From contig NC_084790.1 in the NCBI RefSeq assembly GCF_028858725.1, forward strand, positions 808,501-872,500: a DNA stretch of 64,000 nucleotides, in the 5' to 3' direction. The notes under the pieces are model-generated. The model did not search any database. It saw only the letters and a program-made list of their open reading frames with translations, and was not told the origin of the DNA. This DNA comes from Colius striatus (taxonomy: Eukaryota > Chordata > Aves > Coliiformes > Coliidae). The position numbers and the translations under genes were made by a program. Numbering within the stretch: the stretch's first letter is position 1; each line of letters begins with the position of its first letter. Shown in pieces: positions 34,680-44,500 of the stretch.

Positions 34680-35335
34680 AGCCCCATGACTCCCAGTGCC
34701 TCCCCGGACCTTCCAGTGCCTCCCAGTGCTCCCAGTATCCCCCAATACCCCCATCCCCATGACTCCCAGTGCCCCCTTGGACCTTCCAGTGCTTCCCAGC
34801 ACCTCCCAGTGCTCCCAGTATCCCCCAGTACCCCTCATCCCCATGACTCCCAATGTCCCCCGGACCTTCCAGTGCCTCCCAGTATCCCCACCGCCATGAC
34901 TCCCAGTGCCCCCTTGGACCTTCCAGTGCCTCCCAGTATCCCCACCGCCATGACTCCCAGTGCCCCCTTGGACCTTCCAGTGCCTCCCAGTGCTCCCAGT
35001 ATCCCCCAGTACCCCTCATCCCCATGACTCCCAGTGCTCCCCGGACCTCCCAGTGCTCCCAGTATCCCCCAGTACCCCCATCCCCACGACTCCCAGTGCC
35101 CCCTTGGACCTTCCAGTGCCTCCCAGTGCTCCCAGTATCCCCCAGTACCCCTCATCCCCATGACTCCCAGTGCTCCCCGGACCTCCCAGTGCTCCCAGTA
35201 TCCCCCAGTACCCCCATCCCCACGACTCCCAGTGCCTCCCGGACCTCCCAGTGCCTCCCAGTGCTCCCAGTATCCCCCAGTACCCCCATCCCCTCGACTC
35301 CCAGTGCCCCCCGGACCTCCCAGTGCCCCCCCGCC
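34680..35335. repeat. Composite CCCAGT-rich minisatellite upstream of GRN
   Basis: About ten imperfect units of 50-70 bp built from tccccatgactcccagtgcc, ccttggaccttccagtgcct and cccagtgctcccagtatccc. Almost every unit carries CCCAGT several times. The complementary strand is rich in runs such as actgggggatactggga. It lies in the presumed first intron of GRN or just upstream. Confidence 0.9.
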
Positions 35336-35420
35336 CAGGACTGCCGGTGCCCCCGGCCGCTGCAGCGGGTCGCAGGGCCGGCAGCGCCCCCCGCCCGCCC
35401 CCGCCGCCCCCCGCCCGGTA

Positions 35421-35640
35421 CCGCTGCAGCTCGCGCGGGGTCACAGCCGCACCGCCAGGGTCGCGCCGCGGGACAGCCCCCCAAGCCCCGCCCCCCACCC
35501 CCATTGGCTAACAGCGCCGCTCTGCCCGGCTCCCATTGGCCAGCTCGCGGAAAGGGGCGGGGCAGGGGCCGGAGCGTAACCCCGCCCTCGGCGCCGCGTG
35601 ACGCACCGCCACGTGACCGCAGCCCCCCCCCAGGAGCGCG
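35421..35640 (-). promoter_or_regulatory. GRN: Putative GRN promoter: two CCAAT boxes, GC box, CLEAR-like E-box
   Basis: CpG-rich. On the GRN strand: CCAAT at 35503-35507 and 35535-35539, a GC box near 35555-35562, and CACGTGAC at 35610-35617 (preceded by GC: GCCACGTGAC, one base from the TFEB/TFE3 CLEAR consensus GTCACGTGAC). A donor-like CTGCAGCG|gtaccg at about 35421 would fit a non-coding first exon. The coding exon has an acceptor-like cccacag at about 34257. TFEB control of GRN is known in mammals; here it is inference from the motif. Confidence 0.5.
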
Positions 35641-35998
35641 TTGGGTGCGATGAGTGTGTCGGGTCTCAGCCCGGGGAGGTCCCGGCGCGACCCCTGCCCG
35701 GCCCCGCTCAGCCACACAGCCCCACGGCCCCCTGCACTCCCACCATTCCCCCGCAAAGCCCCTCGGTGTCCCCCGACCCTCCCAACCTGCCCCCAAACCC
35801 TCTGCCAAGCCCCCCAAATCCCCCCTAAACTCCCCTCCTTCCCCCCTAAACCCCTCCAGACCCCCCTCAACGTCCCCAAACCCTCCCAATCCCCCTCTCC
35901 CAACCCCTCTCCATCCCAAAAGCCACAGTGCCAGCGTAGCCCGACACACCCCGTCCCTTCGCAGGGGGTGGGATGCCCCCGGGCGGCTCCCGGGGGGG

Positions 35999-36004
35999 TT
36001 TATT
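35999..36004 (-). terminator. TMEM98-like poly(A) signal AATAAA (reverse strand)
   Basis: Forward-strand TTTATT, starting only 15 bp beyond the stop codon at 36019. The 3'UTR would be about 30-40 nt. The presumed GRN promoter starts about 350 bp further along the same strand. Confidence 0.7.
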
Positions 36005-36018
36005 GGAGGGGAGGGGGG

Positions 36019-37821
36019 TCAGATGGGCGACTGCTCGTGGCGGAAGGGCTCGGGGGGGAGCGGGCGGGGGGATTCGGTGGCCAGGGCAGCCTGGCGCAGG
36101 GCTGCCATGTGCTCCTCGGCCGCTGCCAGCGAGCGCTCGACCCAGAGGCGAGCGGAGGGTTGTTGGCACACGGAGCGGCTCACCAGCACCAAGTGACTGA
36201 CGGACAGCAGCAGCGCGGCGGCCCTGCGACACGCGGGGACACGTCACCCCACGCACAGCCCCACGCACAGCCCCACGCACACACACACACTGCTGCTCTG
36301 CCTCAGTTTCCCCGGCTCTGCTCCCCTCCCTGGGTCATGGGGTGGGATGTTGGTGTGCCCCCTGAACCCCCTAAACGACACCCATGGGGATCCCCCCCTC
36401 CCTGGGTCATGGGATGTGATGTTGGTGTGTCCCCCTGAACCCCTTAAACAACACCCATGGGGATCCCCCCCTCCCTGGAGTGGGATGTTGGTGTGCCCCC
36501 CCTGAACCCCTAAATGACACCCATGGGCATCCCCCCCTCCCTGGGTCATGGGGTGGGATGCTGGTGTGTCCCCCCCCACTCCCTAAATGACACCCCTGGG
36601 GATGCCCACCATCCAAATCATGGGGTATGATGCCGGTGTGCCCCCCCTGAACCCCCCAAATGACACCCATGGGTGTCTCCCCTTTCCCCAGGGAGGGTCC
36701 CCATCACCCCCCATCACCTGGCATCCAGCAGTTTGGGGTCCAGCGGTGGGTACATGGATCTCACCACATCATCCACCCTGCAGCAGGGCCAGCCTTAGCC
36801 ACAGGGCACACAGTGGGGACCCCCAAACACAGTGACTCCCCCCTAGAACCCCCTCCCTGGCCCTGCCACCCCCCTGTCACCTGGGGCTGATGCGTTTGGC
36901 CACCACCACGATGTCCCCCAGGCTGGAGGGGGATTTGAGGCGAGCTCCTGAGCCCATGGTCATGGCCACCAGCTTCTCTGTCAGCGTGTGGCAGATCTGG
37001 GGACACACACACACGGTGGGAGGGGGGACAGGGGGGGCACAGTGGCATCAGTGCCACCTCCAGCACTCACCTTCAGGATGGCGATGCAATGGGACACCAG
37101 ACCCCTGTGGAGAGGGAGGGGGAGGTGAATGTGGGGGGACATCCCCCCAAATCCTCAGCTCCCGTGGCCCCCAGAGCCTTGGCACACTCCCACCCACCCC
37201 CCAGCTTGGGGATCATCCCTTTGGGGGCTTGCCCATGCCTTGGGGACCCCAAAATCCACTGCCCATGCCTTGGGGACCCCTCAAATCTCTGCCATCCCAT
37301 GCTGGGGTGGGGTTGGCACTGCTTGGGGGTCCCCTGCAGTGGGGACATACATTTTGGGGGTGAATCTCTGCCATGCCACGCTTGGGGGTGCCCAGCAGCA
37401 GCAGGGGCATGCTTTGGGGTGCCCCAGACTCACGAGGCATCCTCCAGCCAGTCCTGGCTCTCCAGGATGGCCTCGATGTGGGGGTTGCTGATCACCACGT
37501 CGTCCAGCTCCAGCTCCGACGGCTCCGACGGCGTCTCGGCTGTGCCCATCAGATCCACGATGGGTCTGGAGTGAGGGGACACACGGGGACACCCCTGGGG
37601 ACGGTGCCACCCTGGTGCCAGGGCTCCCAGGCGCCCCCGGCTGTGGGTGTCCCTGGCACAGGGGCACAGGGGGTGCCGCCGGGCGCTCACCTGGTGTCGG
37701 CGCGGTGCCGCAGGGCTTTGGGGCGGCAGTACCGCTGCCGGCACACCACCACCAGTGCCACCAGTGATGCCAGGAAGATGGTGGCCAGCACCCCGATGGC
37801 CACGATCACCACGGTCTCCAT
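36019..37821 (-). CDS. TMEM98 family single-pass membrane protein
   Basis: Coding exons in transcript order: 37821-37691, 37565-37434, 37104-37071, 36996-36881, 36777-36718, 36223-36019. Phases fit exactly and give 225 residues, against 226 for human TMEM98. It starts METVVIVAIGVLATIFLASL (N-terminal membrane anchor) followed by CRQRYCRP. It continues PIVDLMGTAETPSEPSELEL, DDVVISNPHIEAILE, ICHTLTEKLVAMTMGSGA, DIVVVAKRISPRVDDVVRSM, YPPLDPKLLDAR and ALLLSVSHLVLVSR, and ends FRHEQSPI (human LQEQSAI). TMEM98 binds and inhibits the MYRF cleavage step and interacts with FRAT proteins in mammals. I leave the symbol empty because human TMEM98 maps to 17q11.2, not beside GRN; this may be TMEM98 itself moved, or a paralogue. 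The C-terminal third differs most. The ATG has a strong context (GCC ATG G). Confidence 0.9.
36325..36660. repeat. About 71-bp minisatellite in TMEM98-like last intron
   Basis: Five imperfect copies containing ccctccctgggtcatggg, tgggatgttggtgtgccccc and taaacgacacccatgggg. Starts are spaced about 70 bp. Confidence 0.9.
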
Positions 37822-38039
37822 GGCCGGGCCCCGCTGCCAGGGGGGGGAGCTCAGGTGCTTGCTGCCATCCGGGCACGGAGGGGGCTGCGCTGCCGGGGGC
37901 ACCCCAAGGCTTGGGAAGCCCCCTGCACGGGCTCTCGCCACGCACCCTGCACCCCAAAACACGGGCAGTCACCCACACACAGTCCCAAGGGGCTTTTCCA
38001 GGGCAGTGCCAGCCCTGGGGCACGAGGGGGATGCAGCAG

Positions 38040-38790
38040 GGGCTATAGGGACCCCAAATCTGGTCCCAGTGGAACTGTGGGGACCCCCCAAAGCCTTGTC
38101 CCTATGGGGATCTGTCTCTATGGGACCATGGGCACCCCCAGAGCTCTATCCTCATGGGGATCCCTAAGCCTCATCCCTATGGGGCTGCAGAGACCCCAAA
38201 GCCTGGTCCCAATGAGGCTGTGGGGACCCTCCAAATCTGATCCCTATGGGGACCTGTCTCTATGGGACCATGGGGACCCCCAGAACCCCATCCCTATGGG
38301 GCTACAGAGACCCCAAAGCCTGGTCCCAATGAGGCTGTGGGGACCCTCCAAATCTGATCCCTATGGAGACCTGTCTCTATGGGGCCATGGGGACCCCCAG
38401 AACCCCATCCCTATGGGGCTACAGAGACCCCAAAGCCTGGTCCCAATGAGGCTGTGGGGACCCTCCAAGTCTGATCCCTATGGAGACATGTCTCTATGGG
38501 GCCATGGAGACCCCCAGGGCCCCATCCCTATGGGGCTACAGAGACCCCAAAGCATGGTCCCAATGAGGCTGTGGGGACCCTCCAAGTCTGATCCCTATGG
38601 GGACCTGTCTCTATGGGGCCATGGGGACCCCCATCCCTATGGGGCTACAGAGACCCCAAAGCCTGGTCCCAATGGGGTTATGGAACCCCCCCAAGGACCT
38701 GTCTCTATGGGGTGATGAGGACCCCCAGAGCTTTGTCCTTATGGGGACCTCTGAGCCCAGTCCCTACAGGGGTCCTGTCTTTATGGGGCC
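38040..38790. repeat. 117-bp tandem repeat in TMEM98-like first intron
   Basis: Copies of ggtcccaatgaggctgtggg occur at 38205, 38322, 38439, 38556 and 38665, giving a period of 117, 117, 117 and 109 bp. Each unit also contains cccatccctatggggctaca and tctatggggccatggggacc. The flanks are degenerate. Confidence 0.92.
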
Positions 38791-39046
38791 ACGGAGACCC
38801 CCCAAAGCCTTATCCCTACGTGCACCTCCAGAAGCCCCCATTGCCCTGAGCCCTCCCCAAAGCAGCCCCCACATCCCCCATCCCCACGGTGGCGGTTTGC
38901 AGCTCGCTGGCCGCTCCTGCCTCAGGGCCCAGCAGCCCGGGGCTGAGCCGGCGGGCTCCCTGTGTTGGCGGGGTGAGGGTCCCGCGGGGTGTGGGGGTCC
39001 CGCGGGGCTGTGGGGGGATGCCCAGCCGCGGCCGCCCCGTCCGTAC

Positions 39047-39136
39047 CTGCAGCTGCCCCGGGGGCTCGGCCGCGGGCACCGGCACTTCCGCACCCGCCCG
39101 GGAGCGCCGCAGCCCGACCTTTACACCCTGACTCAT
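39047..39136 (-). other. Candidate upstream in-frame exon of the TMEM98-like gene
   Basis: A 90-nt reverse-strand open segment from ATG (39136) to a donor CTGCAG|gtacgg (39047) encodes MSQGVKVGLRRSRAG... It is phase 0. Joined to the acceptor ctggcag at 37834 it reads through R-G-P-A straight into METVVIV. It lies in a CpG-rich patch (38880-39180) that could be a promoter. The upstream ATG context is weak, so it could equally be a 5'UTR exon. Confidence 0.4.
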
Positions 39137-40380
39137 GCGGGGCCCCCCCGCGCCGGGCAGGGGGGGCACAGCACCGACACCCCCCCCCGCCCCGTCCAGC
39201 CTCACTCCCGCCTTCTGCCTTCCCCCAAAGCCCGGCAATTGCAGCGGTTTGCCTCCCATCGCCTTCCCCTCCCATCCCCTCCCTCTCCCCGCGGGGCTTG
39301 GGGACATGCGGGGGGGTCACACGCACACACACACAGTGGCCCCGTCCCGCAACCCCCCCCCGCCCCCTTTCCCACTGCGATTAATGCCTTAAGAGGGATT
39401 TTGGCCGCTAAAGCCGCTCCTGCGCCGTAACCCCTTGGTGCCTGGTCCCGGGGGGATGTGACAGCCCTGGGGGGGATGCGACAGCCCTGGGGGGGGATGT
39501 CCCAACCCCCGGCACTGGGGGGGTCCCTGTTCCCGGATGGGTTGGGGTCGGATCCTTTTTGTGCAACGTCGAGCACTGAGCTGAGGGGGGGCGGGGGGGG
39601 CGCTGCTGCTGCTGGGGAGTCGGGGAGGGGAGACTGTGGTGTTGGGGGGGTTCTGGGGGGAGTGATGTAGTTGGGAAGGGTCTGGGGGGGTGATGCTGTC
39701 CAGGGGAGTCTGGGGTCCCAGTTAGGCTCGGGGTGGGGGGGGGGGAGCTGATGTTGTTGAAGGGGTCGGGGAGTCCTGGTGAGGTTTTGGGGTCCCACGG
39801 CGGGGGGGTGTCTCTATGGGGGGGTCCCACAGCGGGGGGATGTCTCTATACGGGGGTCTCACGGGGGGGGGGGATGTCTCTATGTGGGGGGGAGGGTCCT
39901 GCCCAGCCTTTGGGGGGGACGTCGCTCCCAGGGGTCCCTCACGACCCCGGGGGTCCCGTAACTCCGCGAAGGGGGGACACGCTCCCGAGGGTCCCATGGA
40001 GCGGGGGGGCATCGCTGCTGGGGTCCCGCACGGCGCCGGGGCGGGGGGAGGAGCGACCAGTCCCTGGGTCCCGCCGGGGGGGTCGCCCGCGGTCCCGCCC
40101 CGTCCCGCAAAGCCGCGCTCCCCCCCATCCCTTGGCGGGTCCCTGCGCGGGGCTGGGCGGAGTGACCCCCCCCTCGAGCCTCCTCCTCCCGCGACCCCCC
40201 AAACCCCCCCCGCACCTGGAGCCGCTCCGCGGTGGCCGCGCACAAGATGGAGCCGGGCGGGGGGCGCGGAGCGGGGCCGGCAGCGGGATGCTGCCCCCGC
40301 CCCCCCGGGCCCGCCCCGCGCCCCGCCCCGGGGGGGCCCCAGGGCTGCGCCAGGGTCTCGGGCTCTCCCGGTCCTGCCCA
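39137..40380. other. GC-rich intergenic region with a CpG island at 40080-40380
   Basis: 39780-39895 holds four copies of a roughly 32-bp word (gggggatgtctctatggggg). The CpG-dense block around 40100-40340 contains a reverse-strand donor-like GGCTCCAG|gtgcgg (about 40215) and a forward ATG in good context (acaagATGG, 40247). Neither leads to a recognisable protein. It may be an alternative promoter of the TMEM98-like gene. Confidence 0.45.
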
Positions 40381-41215
40381 TCGCTGCCCTCACGAAGCTT
40401 CTCCTCCTGTCCCCAAGTCATCTCCTGCTGTCCCACTGTGTCCCCAAACCCTCCCCACTGCATCCCAAAGGGTCCCCAAAGTATCCCCTGGTGCCCCAAG
40501 GTGCCCCCCCCGCACCCCCAAAGCATCATCCCCTGTCCCAAAGTATCTCCTGCTACCTCCAAATGTCCCCACTGCACCCCGTGCTCCCCAAAGCATCCCC
40601 TTGTGCCCCCAAACCTCCCCACTGCACCCCAAAGGGTCTGTCATGACCCCTCCTGTCCCCCTGACATCCCCAAGGGTCCCCCTGCACCACAAAGTGCCAC
40701 TCCTGTGTCCCAAGTGTCCTCATCACCCCCCAAAGTGCCACTCCTGTGTCCCTAGCACCCCCAAGTCCCCAGGTGTCCCTGCCGACCCCCAAACTGTCCC
40801 CTCCATACCTCAACCGCCCCCACTGTGCCCCAAATCCCGGCCACATGCCAAGCTGTCCCCGTTGTGTCCCCAGATGCCACTGCCCTGTCTCACAGCATCC
40901 TCCTCCTGTCCCACAGCATCCTCCTGCTGTCCCTGCCATGCCTTAGTGGCCCCATTGCATCCCAAAGGTCCTTTGATGTCCCTTTTACGTCCCATTCTGT
41001 CCTCCTTGTGCCCCACATCATCCCCATGGTGACCCCAAGTGTCCCCACTGCAGCAGGGTGACTGGGTGGCACTTGTGAGTTTGATGCCACCCAGGAGGGG
41101 TGTCCCAAAGCACAGGGCACACGGTCCCCACACTGCCCTCTGGGGATGAGGAGGTCCCCTCATGCTTGCTGGGTACAAAGGGCACTGGGGGTGTGCCCGG
41201 GGTGCCACCACAGCC
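40381..41215. repeat. Degenerate C-rich repeats between TMEM98-like and ARHGAP27
   Basis: Loose tandem motif of 20-40 bp, e.g. cccaaagcatccccttgtgc and ccccaaagtgccactcctgt. No gene is seen. ORFs on both strands follow the repeat. Confidence 0.75.
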
Positions 41216-41239
41216 TCATCCTCGCTGCTCAGTGCGCTC

Positions 41240-41245
41240 TTTATT
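41240..41245 (-). terminator. ARHGAP27: ARHGAP27 poly(A) signal AATAAA (reverse strand)
   Basis: Forward-strand TTTATT about 270 bp beyond the ARHGAP27 stop codon. The DNA between has no repeats and is consistent with a short 3'UTR. Confidence 0.75.
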
Positions 41246-41513
41246 GGGGACACGGCGGTGGGCTCCTGCCCCCCGTCCCCACGGGCACAGCCCGACCTGG
41301 CACCTCCATCCTCCCACCCTGGGGCCACCACATCAGCAACCACAGGGCTCCACCTCATCCATGGGAGACCCCCCCCCACCGCAGCCCCCTGGGGCTCAGC
41401 CAGGGCTGGCAGGGGGGCACTCGGGGTGCCCGCAGCTCCACCCCCCCTCCCTGCAGCGTGCCCACGGGCCGGTGCCAGCCGCCAGTCCTTCCCCCGGGCG
41501 CGGGGGGCAGGGT

Positions 41514-44500
41514 TTAGCCCTCGGGGAAGATGGAGCTGCAGTGGTTGAGGATGTGCTCCACCACCTGGTTCTGGAACACCATGTGCACGGCCATGGGGGG
41601 CTCCTCGCTGGCCGGGCGCAGCAGCGTGGGCCCGAAGACGATGGCCAGGCTCTGCACAGACATGCGGTTCTGCTCCCTGCGCTGCGTCACCCTGCACGGG
41701 CACGGCCACTGCGTCACCCACGGCCCCTCAGCCAGCCTGGGCGAGCAGGGGAGGGGGCAAGGGGGCGGCTGGCACCTGCAGAGGTGGCGGAACAGGGTGC
41801 TCATGGTGTCGTGGTGGGCGGCAGGGAGGGACAGCACCAGCTCACGGACGCAGCGGCTCCGTCTGCTCGGGTCCTGCATCTCTGTCAGGGCGGCAGGGGC
41901 AGGGGGACTGGCTCTGGCTGGCCCAGAGGCTGTCCCCATCCCCGTCCCCATTGTCCTCATCCCCATCCCATCTCCACCTCCATCCCCATCCCCATCCCCA
42001 TCCCTGTCCCCGTCCCCATCATCCTCATCCCCATCCCATCTCCATCCCCATCCCCATCCCCATCCCATCCCATCCCATCCCATCCCATCCCATCCCATCC
42101 CCACTCCTGTCCCCATCATCTTCATCCCCATCCCATCTTCATCCCCATCCCATCTCCATTCCCATCCTATCCCTGTCTCCGTGTCCATTCCCATCCTCAT
42201 CCCTATTCCCCTCCTGTCCCCGTCCCCATCCCCATCCCCATCCCCATCTTTCCTCATCCCATCTCCATCCTTATCCCCTCCCTTCTCCATCCCCTCCCCA
42301 TCCTTGTCCTTGTGGCCATCTCCATCCTTGTCCCCATCTCCATCCATGTCCCCATCTCCATCCTTGTCCCCATCCCATCCCCATCCTTATCCCCTCCCTT
42401 CCCATCCCACCTCTATCCCCATTCTGATCCCACCTTCATCTCTATTTCCTTCCTTCCCCATTTCATCCCTGTCCTCATCCTTTTCCCCAGCCCCTCCCCT
42501 CCCCTCCCCTCCTGTCCCCACCCCCAGCTCTCACTGATGGCCGCGATGAACTTGTCGAAGTGGCCGAAGGGGACGAGTGGCTCTGGCAGCTCCCTGAAGA
42601 AGAGCTTCAGCGCCCCGGTGATGACGTGAACATCCTCCCAGCGCCCGTCATCCAGGTCCAGCTGCTCGTCTGGGGACCGAGGGAGCACCTCAGGCAGCTC
42701 CCAGAGCCCCAGGAGCCCCGTGGGGAGGGGAGGAGGGATGCCCCGTTCGCCCCCTGCTTGTGCCCGCGGGTGCCCTCACCGTGCTCCACTTTGTAGCGCA
42801 GCTTCTGGATGGTGGCCAGGTTGCCACTGACCCGGTACAGCCCGTCCATGTCCAGACCTGGCAGGGGATGGGCGTGAGGATGAGGAAGCTCCCACTTCAA
42901 CCTCTGGCCACCCACGTGGTGGAAGATGCCCGAGGCGGGTGGCACACGGTGGCAGTGCCCCTGCACTGGAACTCCCGAGCCTGAAGGCTGTAGCCCCCCT
43001 GGCTTTGCCCCCCCGGTACCTCTCCTCTCCACCGTCTGGATGCAGAGCAGGACGAAGCGCGGCACCGTGCCCCGCTCCCGCTCACACAGCGCCTGCAGCG
43101 GGCAGCCGAAAACCTGGTCTGCAAAACAAAACCCACCACCCTCAGCTGCGGGGTACCCCGGGGCAGGGACGGGAGCATCAGCCGCGGCATCCCCGGGGCA
43201 GGGACGGGAGCATCAGCCACGGGATCCCAGGGGCAGGGACGGGAGCATCAGCCACGGGATCCCCAGGGGCAGGGATGGGAGCATCAGCCACAGGATCCCC
43301 AGGGGCAGGGACGGGAGCATCAGCCACGGGGTACCCTGGGGCAGGGACGGGAGCATCAGCCGCGGGATCCCCGGGGCAGGGACGGGAGCATCAGCCGTGG
43401 GATCCCCGGGGCAGGGATGGGAGCATCAGCCGTGGGATCCCAGGGGCAGGGACGGGAGCATCAGCCGCGGGGTCCCCAGGGCAGGGACGGGAGCATCAGC
43501 CACGGGATCCCCAGGGGCAGGGACGGGAGCATCAGCCACAGGATCCCCGGGGCAGGGATGGGAGCATCAGCCACGGGGTACCCTGGGGCAGGGACGGGAG
43601 CATCAGCCGCGGGATCCCCGGGGCAGGGACGGGAGCATCAGCCGTGGGATCCCAGGGGCAGGGACGGGAGCATCAGCCGCGGGGTCCCCAGGGCAGGGAC
43701 GGGAGCATCAGCCACGGGATCCCCAGGGGCAGGGACGGGAGCATCAGCCACAGGATCCCCAGGGGCAGGGACGGGAGCATCAGCCATGGGATCCCCGGGG
43801 CAGGGACGGGAGCATCAGCCACGGGATCCCCGGGGCAGGGACGGGAGCATCAGCCGTGGGATCCCCGGGGCAGGGATGGGAGCATCAGCCACAGGATCCC
43901 CAGGGGCAGGGACGGGAGCATCAGCCACGGGGTACCCTGGGGCAGGGACGGGAGCATCAGCCGCGGGATCCCCGGGGCAGGGACGGGAGCATCAGCCGTG
44001 GGATCCCCGGGGCAGGGATGGGAGCATCAGCCGTGGGATCCCAGGGGCAGGGACGGGAGCATCAGCCGCGGGGTCCCCAGGGCAGGGACGGGAGCATCAG
44101 CCACGGGATCCCCAGGGGCAGGGACGGGAGCATCAGCCACAGGATCCCCGGGGCAGGGATGGGAGCATCAGCCACGGGGTACCCTGGGGCAGGGACGGGA
44201 GCATCAGCCGCGGGATCCCCGGGGCAGGGACGGGAGCATCAGCCGTGGGATCCCAGGGGCAGGGACGGGAGCATCAGCCGCGGGGTCCCCAGGGCAGGGA
44301 CGGGAGCATCAGCCACGGGATCCCCAGGGGCAGGGACGGGAGCATCAGCCACAGGATCCCCAGGGGCAGGGACGGGAGCATCAGCCATGGGATCCCCGGG
44401 GCAGGGACGGGAGCATCAGCTGTGGGATCCCCGGGGCAGGGACGGGAGCATCAGCCGTGGGATCCCCGGGGCAGGGATGGGAGCATCAGCCACGGGGTAC

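Noticed and set aside
40247-41032. + strand ORF opening at a well-placed ATG in the CpG island
   Set aside because: It soon runs into the C-rich degenerate repeat, with no domain and no donor in a sensible position.
41951-42427. Ser/Pro/His repeat ORFs on both strands
   Set aside because: Pure products of the CCATCC simple repeat.
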